This document shows, one piece after another, positions 42,833 to 51,989 of a DNA stretch of 64,000 nucleotides. Position 1 is the first letter of the stretch. Each line of letters starts with the position of its first letter. The notes below the pieces were generated by a model. That model searched no databases. It saw nothing but the letters and a program-made list of their open reading frames with translations, and was not told the DNA's origin. Made by a program: the position numbers and the translations under genes. Source of the DNA: Bremerella sp. P1 (GTDB lineage: Bacteria; Planctomycetota; Planctomycetia; Pirellulales; Pirellulaceae); assembly GCF_028748185.1 (NCBI RefSeq), contig NZ_CP118164.1, positions 5,295,814 to 5,359,813 of the forward strand, written 5' to 3'.

Positions 42833-44173
42833 CTATTTACCTGACGGCTTACCACCAAGGCGTGAGACTTCTGCCATTGGGGGAATTTCGGAAAGAGGTG
42901 ACGAGTCCGTTGTGCCTGCTTTCATGGTGCCGCTCATGATCTCCAGCGGGCGGCCTTCGACCAGCCGATGCTGCCCTTGGACGATCAGCAGGTCATGTTT
43001 GCCGGGAAGGTCAGAAAGTATGAAGTTCCGGCCCTGCTCGATGTAGCTTGGGATTTCGATGCGATGAGCCACAAAATTTGGGACTTCCGCGACATCCATG
43101 CCGACGAAATCGACCGTCGAGGTTGCGTGTTCCGTAGCCGGTTGGGCGAAGAACAAGCTCGCGACGCGATCATTGAAGACGACGCTTTCGACTGGGACTT
43201 TATAGCCATCGATCTCTCGAATCACGAAGTCCGCTTTCGCGACGATGCCCGGCTTGAGAAGTCGGTTCGCGTTATCCAAGAGGACTTCAACTTCAAATAA
43301 GCCGTTTCGGTTATCAACCGTTTCGGCAATTCGATAGACGGTCCCTTCCAGGATCGTGTCCTTCTCTAAATTGGACGAAGTGTCAAATCTGCGAATGTAA
43401 ACCTTGAAATCGGATGTTGGGTCTGGGGTACCTGATTCCGAGTTGGAACTTGCGGTGCGCCGGGTCGCGTTGAATTGTTTCTGCATCGCGACGATGCGCG
43501 ACTCAGGTACACCAACGGTCATCAACACCTTATCAACCTGAACCAACTCGAAGACCGGTTGATGGAGATTAATGGTTTCTCCGGGATTGATCATGCGAGC
43601 TGAGATCACCCCATCAGCAGGAGCAATCAGCTGGGCATTTTCGAGGTTCTTTTCCGCGATGTCTTTCATCGCCCTCGCGACAGCTAATGCCTGTGTTGCT
43701 TGCTGGAAGGCCGTCTGCGTAACCGCACCGGGGCTCCGCTCTCGCAGATTCACCAGCCGTTGGAATTCGGTCTGGGCGTTTTCCAGATTCGCGTTCGCTT
43801 CTTCACGACGTGCAATCAAGATGCGAGTATCAAGAGTCGCCAAGATCTGTCCGGTTTTGACTCGATCACCAATATCCAGCGGGCGTCCTTGCTCGTTGGT
43901 GCCGAGCGATTCAACTTGGCCTGCCAATTGAAAGGCCAGCGAGAAACTTTCCAGCGGCTGGATTGTGCCGGCATAGCTATCGAGGATCTCGATGTGTTGC
44001 TTCTTCAGCGGCATTACCGTAACTGGAGCAAGCGTTTCCACGACGGTGTTGCCGGGATCGGTTTCCTTCTGCTGGGCACCGTAATCGTTCCGCCCGCCAC
44101 TGACGTACATGACCGCGAGTGCAAAGAGGGTCACGACGAATAGTCCGATAAGTTTTCCGACCCGCCGTTTCAT
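42833..44173 (-). CDS. RND efflux periplasmic adaptor (membrane fusion protein)
   Basis: 446 residues from the ATG at 44173, which has GGAAG five bases upstream; the frame also opens at a TTG 21 bases earlier. One N-terminal TM/signal (7-25), a barrel-sandwich segment (GDRVKTGQILATLDTRILIARREEANANLENAQTEFQRLVNLRERSPGAVTQTAF), an alpha hairpin, then LIAPADGVISARMINPGETINLHQPVFELVQVDKVLMTVGVPE and a beta-barrel with LLKPGIVAKADFVI. This is the AcrA/MexE plan. It links the inner-membrane pump to an outer-membrane channel. The two genes form an operon with dyads in the promoter gap. Confidence 0.9.
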   Translation of the reverse strand: MKRRVGKLIGLFVVTLFALAVMYVSGGRNDYGAQQKETDPGNTVVETLAPVTVMPLKKQHIEILDSYAGTIQPLESFSLAFQLAGQVESLGTNEQGRPLDIGDRVKTGQILATLDTRILIARREEANANLENAQTEFQRLVNLRERSPGAVTQTAFQQATQALAVARAMKDIAEKNLENAQLIAPADGVISARMINPGETINLHQPVFELVQVDKVLMTVGVPESRIVAMQKQFNATRRTASSNSESGTPDPTSDFKVYIRRFDTSSNLEKDTILEGTVYRIAETVDNRNGLFEVEVLLDNANRLLKPGIVAKADFVIREIDGYKVPVESVVFNDRVASLFFAQPATEHATSTVDFVGMDVAEVPNFVAHRIEIPSYIEQGRNFILSDLPGKHDLLIVQGQHRLVEGRPLEIMSGTMKAGTTDSSPLSEIPPMAEVSRLGGKPSGK

Positions 44174-44256
44174 GAGACTTCCGCGAAAAGACAAAACTAG
44201 GAAAAGGGATCAACTCGCAGGCTTACTGCCCAATCAAGCCTTGAGTTTCATGGAAT

Positions 44257-44278
44257 TTAGCATGCTAACTAGATGCTA
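44257..44278. promoter_or_regulatory. Palindromic operator candidate upstream of the efflux operon
   Basis: TTAGCATGCTAA (44257-44268) is a perfect 12-bp palindrome, and TAGCAT (44258) with ATGCTA (44273) forms an overlapping inverted repeat with a 9-base spacer. A second dyad, TGGAC-N5-GTCCA, lies at 44309-44323. They occupy the 150-bp gap before the adaptor gene, where a TetR- or MarR-type repressor would bind. No such regulator gene is nearby. Confidence 0.45.
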
Positions 44279-44323
44279 TTTCATCGCCATATCGCCATCA
44301 AGACGAAATGGACGGAATGTCCA

Positions 44324-44632
44324 CTATTCGTCCTTTAAGCCGCAATCTTTCAAGAGTTGCAACATATTTTGCGGAGAAAGATCGCGGATCAAAAGTCGTT
44401 TGTGTGAAGCGGTTTGCCCGGAAATGATTTCCAACTGCGAGCCCTTCAGGCCCCACGTTTTGCGGAGCAGAGATAAGATCGCTTTGTTGGCTTTACCCTT
44501 CTCAGCCACCTCGGTCACGCAGACTTTCAAAGCTCCGTCGTGAACGCCCCGAATTTCGGCTTTCCGGGCACCCGGCTGAGCTTTCAGGTCGAGAAGGCAA
44601 CCTTCGGGATGAGGGGTGACATTAACGCCCAC
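44324..44632 (-). CDS. DUF167/YggU family protein
   Basis: 102 residues, GTG start overlapping the end of the yggS-like gene by 11 bp. The family pattern is clear: VQPGA-like KAQPGARKAEIRGVHDGALKVCVTEVAEKGKANKAILSLLRKTWGLKGSQLEIISGQTASHKRLLI. It is a small alpha/beta protein of unknown role that is very often encoded next to yggS, as here. The overlap suggests translational coupling. Confidence 0.9.
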   Translation of the reverse strand: MGVNVTPHPEGCLLDLKAQPGARKAEIRGVHDGALKVCVTEVAEKGKANKAILSLLRKTWGLKGSQLEIISGQTASHKRLLIRDLSPQNMLQLLKDCGLKDE

Positions 44633-45323
44633 CGTCGATTCCCTCGAACAAGGTCGAACCCACGCGAACCATCGTGGCTCCTTCTCGAATTGCTAAATCG
44701 AAGTCGTGGCTCATGCCCATCGATAGCTCGTCCAGCGAAATCTCGTCAGGACAATCGGTTCGCAGTTGGTCGCGCAACTGGCGTAACGCTGCGAAATCCT
44801 TCTGGGCTTGATCGCGACCTCCCTCGAGTGAAGCCATTCCCATCAAACCAACAATCTTCAGGTGACTCAACGCGGCAATTTGTCGCAGGGCGGGCGCAAT
44901 CTCAGCGGGAGGAAAACCATGCTTAGCCGCCTCGCCTGAGATGTTCACTTCGATCAAGGCCGGCAGTGGTTCCGCATGCGGCCAGTCATCGTTGGCAGCT
45001 TTCAATAGGCGAAGGCTGTCACCGGAGTGAAGGACCGAAAGGAGGGGAATGGTACGCTTGGTCTTGTTGCGTTGCAGGTGTCCGATCATGTGCCAACGCG
45101 GCGACATATCGGCCATGGCTTCCGACTTGCTCCACAGTTGTTGCGGGCGACTCTCGCCCAGGTCATGGCAGCCTAGCTCGTAAATGGCCCGAGTAGTCTC
45201 GACGTCGACGTACTTGGTAACACCGATCAAGCAGACATCAGCGGCAACTCGGCCAGATGCCTTGGCCGCCTCGGCGATCTTTTCACGAACGCGGTCCAGG
45301 TTTTCGCGAAGTTGCGTGTGCAT
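44622..45323 (-). CDS. yggS: YggS-family pyridoxal-phosphate homeostasis protein
   Basis: 233 residues with the PLP-binding TIM barrel of the YggS/PROSC family: LIGVTKYVDVETTRAIYELGCHDLGESRPQQLW with the Schiff-base lysine (VTK), WHMIGHLQRNKTKRTIPLLSVLHSGDS, LIEVNISGEAAKHGFPP, LKIVGLMGM, and the phosphate-binding end LSMGMSHDFDLAIREGATMVRVGSTLFEG. The family has no known catalytic reaction; it buffers vitamin B6 and affects amino-acid metabolism. Confidence 0.94.
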   Translation of the reverse strand: MHTQLRENLDRVREKIAEAAKASGRVAADVCLIGVTKYVDVETTRAIYELGCHDLGESRPQQLWSKSEAMADMSPRWHMIGHLQRNKTKRTIPLLSVLHSGDSLRLLKAANDDWPHAEPLPALIEVNISGEAAKHGFPPAEIAPALRQIAALSHLKIVGLMGMASLEGGRDQAQKDFAALRQLRDQLRTDCPDEISLDELSMGMSHDFDLAIREGATMVRVGSTLFEGIDGGR

Positions 45324-45342
45324 GAGGGTACGTACGAAAGAG

Positions 45343-47154
45343 TTAGGAAGCTTCTACTTCCAGAAGTTTCTCGATATCGCCGTTTTCGTCAAATCGTGCG
45401 ACCAATGTTTCCGCAATCAAGTTGACGCCCAGGAACGTTCGACTCGCTTTTTCAGTTAGCGAGCGGTAAAAAGCCCAGTGACCGGTTCCAGTTTGAACGC
45501 GATAAGCGACCGCTCGATCTCGAGGCTGGATGACCAGCTTTTCTGCGACGGTCAGCTGTCGCCAGGTAAGGGGCTTTCCCTGTCCCTTTTTGGTCAGGTC
45601 AAAGAACATCGGAACAACCAATCCACGGCCGCTACTGGTTTGTTGCAGGGAAAGTTTCTCGTCGACCACGCCGATTTTTCCGAGCGAAGTTTCACTTTGC
45701 CATTCGTTGATTCCTACCGGGAGCAGTGTGACCTTCGAGCCGGGTAGTTCTATGAATACTTCGTTGGTTTCTGCTGCCGTGCCCAACTTGGCGTGCGAGA
45801 CGATCGGGGGTTGCGATTGGTACTGAATTTTGTCGGCCGGGCTGTCGAGCAGCACGGTATCCATCACCCACAGGAACTTGTCCTCGCGAGCCAGGAAAAT
45901 AAGTCGCTGCAGTTTAACGCCGTCGGTCCACTCTTGTTCGAGTTCCAGGTAGTCGCCGTCGTCGTCGGACTGCCAACCAACCTGTTCCCAATTTCCACTC
46001 GGAGCGATCGCAGTACTGTCGATCAGAATAGTCGTATCCCAAGTGCCGCTCATGACGATCTCTTCGCGAGATTCCAATTCGACGATCAGCGGTTCCAAGT
46101 CATGACGGACGGCCAAACGCGGACTGGTGCGAGTCCAGTCGCAACGCAGGTAGGCGAACTGGCTCCAGGCCGATTCGTAGCTGGGCGTCGGCAAATGGAG
46201 CGTGTGTCCCTTGCCTTTCATTTTGGGAAGCGTGAACTTGGCGATCTCATGGTCATCTTCGTCATCGCCCAGGTCCAATGCCGACTGCATAAGGTGGCGG
46301 TTGTAGGCACTGGAGATGCCGTGGGACAACGTTTGCGTGCCATCGGAACGTGTCAGGCGCAGCGCGTGACGTACGAGCCATTGATACTGCGTGAATGAAT
46401 CTTTCGAGAGACGCAGGCCGTCAGCCGCTTTGATCATGGCGATCGAACGTGTCCAGCACGCAAGGATCGCTCGAAGGTGTAGAAGCTGATCGACCTTGGG
46501 CATTCCTTCGCCATCGGTCAGGGCCTGCATGCCTTCATCGAGCACACGTACGGCTGGCTTGCCCAATTGGCGACAGGCCTTCAATTCAGGGAAAACGTAT
46601 GCCAGGGTTAGCGGAAGTTCTCCGGCTAGCCCTTGTTCAAAGACTTTGTTTTCAAAATTGGTAGCGACAGCATCGTTGGTGTGGCTGACAATCTTTTCCA
46701 GCAGATTCCACCAAAGCTCGGCACTGGTAACTAAAGCCAGGTTCGGCAGCGCATGGGTGACGGCCAGCAGTTCTAAAACCAGATTGCGCTCGGCGATGCG
46801 GCGTTCCAGATCGTTCAGCCAGCTTTCCAACTGCTGGATTGTATCCGCAGTCGGACGCGTCCGACCTGAGGCAATCTCACCTAATGTTTCCAGCAGGGGC
46901 AGTGTTCGCGAATCGAGCGTCTCGTCGGCAAACAGAGCCCAAGCCAACGGCGACGTCTTCTTGCCTGAGACCAGCGATTGGAGCGGCGGAACGGTATCTC
47001 GCTTCTTCAGATAGTTTTTCCACGAATCCCAGTCCTTTAGCTCGGCTCCCGATGCCGCGCCTTTTACGAGCTTGGCCCAGGCGGGAATGGGGGTAGGTGT
47101 CGTAGCTTGGTCGTCCTTGCTGCGGGGGCTAATGTCCGTGGCCATGGCTTCCAT
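45343..47154 (-). CDS. Unrecognised 603-residue protein with C-terminal beta-sandwich
   Basis: Taken from the ATG at 47154 because the frame upstream would overlap the divergent gene starting at 47287 and has no conserved look. No signal peptide. The first 330 residues are helical (GEIASGRTRPTADTIQQLESWLNDLERRIAERNLVLELLAVTHALPNLALV); the rest is beta-rich with repeating aromatic strands (WEQVGWQSDDDGDYLELEQEWTDGVKLQRLIFLAREDKFLWVMDTV). The layout faintly recalls heparinase II/III-like lyases (helical toroid plus beta-sandwich) but the catalytic His/Tyr pattern is not recognisable. I would leave it as hypothetical. Confidence 0.72.
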   Translation of the reverse strand: MEAMATDISPRSKDDQATTPTPIPAWAKLVKGAASGAELKDWDSWKNYLKKRDTVPPLQSLVSGKKTSPLAWALFADETLDSRTLPLLETLGEIASGRTRPTADTIQQLESWLNDLERRIAERNLVLELLAVTHALPNLALVTSAELWWNLLEKIVSHTNDAVATNFENKVFEQGLAGELPLTLAYVFPELKACRQLGKPAVRVLDEGMQALTDGEGMPKVDQLLHLRAILACWTRSIAMIKAADGLRLSKDSFTQYQWLVRHALRLTRSDGTQTLSHGISSAYNRHLMQSALDLGDDEDDHEIAKFTLPKMKGKGHTLHLPTPSYESAWSQFAYLRCDWTRTSPRLAVRHDLEPLIVELESREEIVMSGTWDTTILIDSTAIAPSGNWEQVGWQSDDDGDYLELEQEWTDGVKLQRLIFLAREDKFLWVMDTVLLDSPADKIQYQSQPPIVSHAKLGTAAETNEVFIELPGSKVTLLPVGINEWQSETSLGKIGVVDEKLSLQQTSSGRGLVVPMFFDLTKKGQGKPLTWRQLTVAEKLVIQPRDRAVAYRVQTGTGHWAFYRSLTEKASRTFLGVNLIAETLVARFDENGDIEKLLEVEAS

Positions 47155-47286
47155 CAAGCGAGAGTTTGTTAGAATATTTTTAACCGACGATTTCACGCGG
47201 CTTTGACTTCCACGTGGGATAGACCATCTTAGCAATGTGGGCGAAGTTTGACGCCCCCCTGAACCCCTTTTCCGCCGAGTTTTGCC

Positions 47287-48231
47287 ATGGGTACGACCTC
47301 CCGCAACCAATGCAACGTAACCTGGGCCATTCTGCCTGTTCTGATCTTAGGGCTGATCCCGACTTCGAAAATGTGGGCGCAAGACGATGCTCCTCCGGAG
47401 GAAACTGCCCAGCCAGCTGAGACTGAAAAGGAAGATGCAAAGCCAGCCGAGGAAAAGAAGCCCGCCAAACCGGCGATCCGCAAACTGATGCCCAACATGC
47501 CGGTATGGATCGATACCAAGCGGAAGATGGTCATTATGGATGGGGAGGTTTGCCTGAGGAAAGGCTCGCTGGAGATGTTCGCTTGTTTGCGAGGGACCAA
47601 AGAGCATGAGTCGGTCGTCGCGGTCGCGACGGATGCCTATGTCGTCCACGCGGGGCTGTTGGCGATTGGTGCCGAGCAGGGGAAGCCCGTTGAGTTCGAC
47701 CCAGAGTACCAACCGCCATCGGGGCAGAAGATTGAAGTCCTCGTTCAATGGAAAGACGCGGACGGCAAGGTGCAAACGCGCAGGGCCCAAGACTGGGTGC
47801 GCGATGCGCGGAATAAAAAGGTCATGACCTACGATTGGGTCTTTCCTGGCAGCTACTTCTGGAAAGACGTGCCGATCGAAGAAGTACAGAAGGCGAAGGA
47901 AGCTGGCGAAGATCCTGATAAGCTACCAGGCAAGATGGTCTATGCCGCCGAAGGTGGTGAGTTGATCTGCGTGAGCAACTTTAAGTCGTCCATGATGGAT
48001 TTGCCGGTTCCCAGCACCGACGCCAATAACGACCTTTGGTTTGAAGCATTCACGGAAAACATTCCCGCTGAAGGAACCAAGGTGCGACTCTTTCTGATTC
48101 CGGAAAAGGCCGATGAAAAGAAAGAGGCCGAGCAGAAATCGGAAGCCGAGGGAGAAAAAGAGGACAAGCCGATCGACCTGGGCGACCCTATGTTGGAACT
48201 GCCTGACTTCTCACCCGGCGTCGAAGAATAG
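47287..48231 (+). CDS. Exported YdjY-domain protein
   Basis: 314 residues. A signal peptide ends near KMWAQ, followed by an acidic, Ala/Pro/Glu-rich linker (about 33-65). The central part is the planctomycete YdjY-like pattern (KMVIMDGEVCLRKGSLEMFACLRGTKEHESVVAV, YVVHAGLLAIGAEQGKPVEF, YDWVFPGSYFW). The C-terminus is again acidic. The function of the family is unknown; it is probably periplasmic. The 3' end overlaps the convergent small membrane protein by 21 bp. Confidence 0.8.
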   Translation: MGTTSRNQCNVTWAILPVLILGLIPTSKMWAQDDAPPEETAQPAETEKEDAKPAEEKKPAKPAIRKLMPNMPVWIDTKRKMVIMDGEVCLRKGSLEMFACLRGTKEHESVVAVATDAYVVHAGLLAIGAEQGKPVEFDPEYQPPSGQKIEVLVQWKDADGKVQTRRAQDWVRDARNKKVMTYDWVFPGSYFWKDVPIEEVQKAKEAGEDPDKLPGKMVYAAEGGELICVSNFKSSMMDLPVPSTDANNDLWFEAFTENIPAEGTKVRLFLIPEKADEKKEAEQKSEAEGEKEDKPIDLGDPMLELPDFSPGVEE

Positions 48232-48663
48232 CACCACGGCAGCGGTCGTAATCGAATTTACGACCGTGAGAAGCGTCAACCAGAAGGCCAGCGTGACCAT
48301 CCATTTTCCTTGGTCCGTATAGCGGCCCAAGCGAATGGCCTTCAGGTCGTTCACCGCGAAAACCAGGGCCGGCAGGGCAATGATCCACGAGACAAGCCAG
48401 CCGAACAGGGCCAACTGCCAACCGGTTTCCGGCCAGATGTACCTGGAAAGTGGCAACGCGCTGGCTACGAACCCTGTAAGTGTCATCGAGAGCAGCAGTA
48501 CGCCGTTCGACTTACCGGCGTTTACGTAGGCTCCCCGGTAATCGACCGGTGCCTGGGCGTCCGCCTCTTTGCCTTCCGGCTTTTCTTCCGCAAACGGATG
48601 CGCCCCCTCAGTCAGTTCCGGCTTTTTGACGTCGTCGAGCTTGAGAGGGCGGTTGGGGGACAT
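48211..48663 (-). CDS. Small three-TM membrane protein
   Basis: 150 residues. A polar Lys/Glu-rich N-terminus (1-50) is followed by three hydrophobic helices (about 55-74, 84-105, 122-146). Not recognised. It lies 16 bp after hemQ on the same strand, so it may be co-transcribed with the haem-synthesis gene. Its C-terminal codons are antisense to the end of the YdjY gene. Confidence 0.7.
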   Translation of the reverse strand: MSPNRPLKLDDVKKPELTEGAHPFAEEKPEGKEADAQAPVDYRGAYVNAGKSNGVLLLSMTLTGFVASALPLSRYIWPETGWQLALFGWLVSWIIALPALVFAVNDLKAIRLGRYTDQGKWMVTLAFWLTLLTVVNSITTAAVVLFFDAG

Positions 48664-48679
48664 GCGGCGAACCTTAGGT

Positions 48680-49534
48680 TTAGTCTGCGTTTCCGATCCG
48701 GCAATGCTTCAGCATCTCTTCGGCCGTGCTGATGTAGCTGGTGTAGAAGGGACCGAACTCGGCATAACGAGCACTCGCTTCGTCGAAGCGCATCTTGTAG
48801 ACGATGTCTTTCAAGTACTCTGGGTTGCGTGCCCACAAGGTGACCCCCCATTCCCAGTCGTCCAGCCCCACGCTGACCGTGATCAGTTGCGAAACCTTGC
48901 CGGCGAACTGCATCCCGCTTTGAGCATGCTCGGCCATCAGTGCATTCCGGGCCGAGAAGGGCAACAGGAACCAGTTCTCACCCACTTTTCGCTTCTTGTT
49001 CATCGGATAGAAGCATGTGGCGGGGTAGGGGGGGAAGTCAGGTGTTAGCCGTTGGTTGTTCATCATCGGCAGACGCTTGGCGTAGGCGTTGACTTTGGCT
49101 TCGTACGACGGCGAGTCCTTTTCTTCCCCTTCCCGAATCAGACGTTCGGCATATTGTTCGATGGAAGGAACGTATTCCGAGATTTCGGTCACCGAGACGA
49201 ACGAATAAGTTGGCTGTAGAGCAGCTCCCAGGGAACTGGCCATCAAACGCTGGTGTACCGAGTCGATCACCAGCGGATCGGGGTCCATCAGCATGAGAGC
49301 AAAGTCGGCCTTGTGACCACTGACGATCGAGACCTGAAGCCGCTTGGGGCTGGCTTCCGATTCTGGATTCAAGATATCGATCAACTCTTTCGAGCCCGCC
49401 GCGAGTTCCTCGGGCGAGTACCCAGTCAGCAGGGCTCGGTCGAAGGTGTAATAAAAGTGGCTGCAGTGCCAGCCTTCGGTTGGAATGATCGAAGGATCAG
49501 GAAGCGGGGCGGAACCGGGACGGCCGTGGCTCAT
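48680..49534 (-). CDS. hemQ: Coproheme decarboxylase (HemQ, chlorite dismutase-like)
   Basis: 284 residues from the ATG at 49534; a TTG six codons earlier is possible. The C-terminal half is diagnostic: RNALMAEHAQSGMQF carries the proximal haem His, then GKVSQLITVSVGLDDWEWGVTLWA and MRFDEASARYAEFGPFYTS. The position of the chlorite-dismutase distal Arg holds Gln (VSQLI), which is the HemQ state. HemQ converts coproheme to protohaem using peroxide in the coproporphyrin-dependent pathway of Gram-positives and some others. It would supply haem for the many cytochromes here; no other haem gene is in the window. Confidence 0.9.
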   Translation of the reverse strand: MSHGRPGSAPLPDPSIIPTEGWHCSHFYYTFDRALLTGYSPEELAAGSKELIDILNPESEASPKRLQVSIVSGHKADFALMLMDPDPLVIDSVHQRLMASSLGAALQPTYSFVSVTEISEYVPSIEQYAERLIREGEEKDSPSYEAKVNAYAKRLPMMNNQRLTPDFPPYPATCFYPMNKKRKVGENWFLLPFSARNALMAEHAQSGMQFAGKVSQLITVSVGLDDWEWGVTLWARNPEYLKDIVYKMRFDEASARYAEFGPFYTSYISTAEEMLKHCRIGNAD

Positions 49535-49693
49535 AAATCGGACTTCTCGCAAGGGACCAGTTGTGGCTAACCAAGCGATCAGTCTATCAAATCCCTTCGT
49601 CCCATCGAAGTAGTGGCGAGTAATAAGAGCTTTGCCACCTGCACTCCCAGAGGGTACCCCATCTTTGTTTTTGCGATGCCTCTGGGATGCCGC

Positions 49694-50161
49694 TTATTTC
49701 CGATCTTTCGGCACAGCGGCTTCGTCCAGATCGCGGCACAATCGCTCGAATGATTCCCGCGTGAGGTTGATGTCGTCGTTCTCCCGAGATTTCCCCGAGG
49801 CCTGATAGCGTTCGATTGAAACGCCTTGGCTGTCGATATTTACCTCGTAGTAACGCCTCGCTTGCCCATCGGAGGATGGTTTCTGCGAGCGGATTTGAAT
49901 TTTGCTTTCACTTGGGTCGCGTTCAATGATCGCCAACGGTTCCAACAGGTAGTCGACACGGCGAACCAGGTTTTCCGCAACGTCACTTGCCCCTTCATGA
50001 CTTTTGGCCTCGTTGAATCGGTAATCGATTTGGCGTGTTGATACGCCGACTTTTTCGACCGTCAGGTCGGTGGCCGTGACCTTTCCCTGGTTTAGCGCCG
50101 TTTCGAACTTCCTGTTCGGCGCCACGTGGCTATCCAGGCGTTGTCTTATATCTTGAGACAT
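49694..50161 (-). CDS. Unrecognised 155-residue soluble protein
   Basis: AGAGGAGG precedes the ATG. The chain is polar, mixed alpha/beta, with no membrane segment, signal or cysteine. It ends the minus-strand series prkA, yeaH, small gene, spoVR, 52 bp after spoVR, so it may belong to that stress operon. No family recognised. Confidence 0.75.
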   Translation of the reverse strand: MSQDIRQRLDSHVAPNRKFETALNQGKVTATDLTVEKVGVSTRQIDYRFNEAKSHEGASDVAENLVRRVDYLLEPLAIIERDPSESKIQIRSQKPSSDGQARRYYEVNIDSQGVSIERYQASGKSRENDDINLTRESFERLCRDLDEAAVPKDRK

Positions 50162-50213
50162 GATTGTGCCCTCCTCTAATGTTTGCCTTTCTCTGCAAGG
50201 GGATCGGCTATGG

Positions 50214-51740
50214 TTAATTGGATTCCAGTTTCACGCATTCATGATGCGTTCCGTCCCAGCTGAGCAGTACTTCCTGGTCGTCCAGGATCGACTGAATATG
50301 CACGGGACGTTTCCAAAGTGAATACAAGTTGGTTAGCGTATCACGGGCATAGTCCATCTTGAGTTCAATTCCGTGATGCCGGTGCGAGAGCAACAGCTCG
50401 CCGCGGTTTTTGTAGTTGCCGTCGGTCACGAAGATTTCGGGACGCCCCATGTTGGTCAAGCTGAATAGCAGTTGCTGCTTGACCTTGGGGAACTCGCGAC
50501 TCTCAATTTCGTAATATTCGGTCGACTCGTTGTAGCCGAACTGGAACATCTTGTAGCGTCGGCAGAAATCGAGCGTGAAGAACTCGTCGATGAACGTCAG
50601 GTCGTTGTGGATGCGACGAACCTCGAAGATCTTTTCGCGTCCCAGGCCCACTTCGGTATTCCAGTTTTGTCGCTCGATGAAGTCATCGCAGTCGTCGTAA
50701 TCTTGTCCGTAGCAGCCGCGATTCCAGCGGTCTTCGATGTCTCTCAGTAGTTCCAGGCCCAGCTTGTATGGGTTCAGTCGCGTCGGGCTGCTGGCCAGGG
50801 TGCCGGACGTATGATCGGCGTAGTTGATCACTTCCGATGCATGCAAGCCGTGGCGAGTCATGATGGTCGAGTGCCAGTAGGTGGCCCAACCTTCGTTCAT
50901 GATTTTTGTCTGCCCCTGGGGAGCGAAGTAGTACGCTTCGTCCCGAATCATCGAAAGGACATCCAACTGCCAGGGACGCAGCGGAGCGTACTGCAAGAGG
51001 AACAGCATCACGTCCTTGGTGGGTTCGTCCGGAACGGGAATCGCAACGGCGGGACGTGGTGCTTCTTCATCGTCCGATGGTTTTTTTTTCGGATTGATAA
51101 AGTTGTCCATATACCCTTTGGCCGGCAGTTTGTAGTCGCGAGCCGGCTGCCCCGAATCATCCCCTTCGGTGTTGTAATGGAACTTGTACCGGTCCTCTCC
51201 GCGGGATCGCTGGATGAAGGGGGAATGAATGTCGATCAGATCTTCAATGCTCAGGCAGGCATCAATAAAGTTCTCGACTTCGCTAACACCAAAACGATTC
51301 ATGTAGCGGCGAATGCGGTTGCCATGGTTAGCCATCTGATCGATCATCTTGCGATCGGTCTTGCTGAACCATTGATTGCATTTGAAGAAATCGCAGTGCC
51401 CGTAGACGTGGGCCATCACCAGCTTGTGATCGGCGTAGTGATTGCTGGCCAGCAGGTACGCGTAGCACGGGTTGTTGTTGATGACCAGTTCGTAGATTTT
51501 CTGCAGTCCGTAATGGTATCCCTTAGATAACCGCTCGAACTCCATGCCGAAACGCCAGTGCGGATAGCGTGTCGGAAAACCACCCATCGCGGCAATCGCA
51601 TTGAGTTGCTCGACATCGACCAACTCGAAGATCGTGGGGAAGAAGTCCAAGCCGTAGTCGAGCGCATGTTGCTCGATTTCGACCTGCACTTCGGCCAGTT
51701 CTTCCGGCAAATTGGCGAAGCTGCGATGCGTGATGGGCAT
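50214..51740 (-). CDS. SpoVR family protein (YcgB-like)
   Basis: 508 residues with AAGGAGG before the ATG. Family features: HWRFGMEFERLSKGYHYGLQKIYELVINNNPCYAYLLASN near the start, HVYGHCDFFKCNQWF, MIRDEAYYFAPQGQTKIMNEGWATYWHSTIMT with an HExxH-like but non-identical centre, and RHHGIELKMDYARDTLTNLYSLWKRPVHI at the end. SpoVR/YcgB is encoded with PrkA and YeaH in many bacteria. In Bacillus it affects spore cortex formation; in enterics its role is linked to nitrogen and stationary-phase stress. Soluble. Confidence 0.93.
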   Translation of the reverse strand: MPITHRSFANLPEELAEVQVEIEQHALDYGLDFFPTIFELVDVEQLNAIAAMGGFPTRYPHWRFGMEFERLSKGYHYGLQKIYELVINNNPCYAYLLASNHYADHKLVMAHVYGHCDFFKCNQWFSKTDRKMIDQMANHGNRIRRYMNRFGVSEVENFIDACLSIEDLIDIHSPFIQRSRGEDRYKFHYNTEGDDSGQPARDYKLPAKGYMDNFINPKKKPSDDEEAPRPAVAIPVPDEPTKDVMLFLLQYAPLRPWQLDVLSMIRDEAYYFAPQGQTKIMNEGWATYWHSTIMTRHGLHASEVINYADHTSGTLASSPTRLNPYKLGLELLRDIEDRWNRGCYGQDYDDCDDFIERQNWNTEVGLGREKIFEVRRIHNDLTFIDEFFTLDFCRRYKMFQFGYNESTEYYEIESREFPKVKQQLLFSLTNMGRPEIFVTDGNYKNRGELLLSHRHHGIELKMDYARDTLTNLYSLWKRPVHIQSILDDQEVLLSWDGTHHECVKLESN

Positions 51741-51765
51741 TGGATATCCTCCTTGGGCTCGACAA

Positions 51766-51966
51766 TCAGTCGAGTTCCTTAACCTCGAACTTGCTTTCCG
51801 ATAGGGAACTGATCACGTCCCACATACGGGGAAAATCGCGGCGCAGCTGCTTCTTGGCGCGTTCGATTGCTTCGGCTGCGGTCTGGCAAACGACCGTGAT
51901 CTGGTTGTGTCCCACACGTACGAGGTACGTATGCGGCGTTTCGGGATTCAAATCTGCTGTCGACAT
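51766..51966 (-). CDS. Small unknown protein between yeaH and spoVR
   Basis: 66 residues from the ATG at 51966, with GAGGTAG upstream. It starts MSTADLNPETPHTYLVRVGHN and continues with a YLVRVGHNQITVVCQTAAEAIERAKKQL pattern, a small beta-beta-alpha fold. It lies tightly between two conserved partners (23 bp after the yeaH stop and 25 bp before spoVR), so it is real and probably part of this system in the lineage. No family recognised. Confidence 0.75.
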   Translation of the reverse strand: MSTADLNPETPHTYLVRVGHNQITVVCQTAAEAIERAKKQLRRDFPRMWDVISSLSESKFEVKELD

Positions 51967-51989
51967 AAAAACTACCTCAGGGAAAAACC

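Noticed and set aside
48680-49534. Chlorite dismutase linked to perchlorate/nitrate respiration
   Set aside because: The distal Arg of true chlorite dismutases is Gln here and the sequence follows HemQ; no perchlorate genes nearby.
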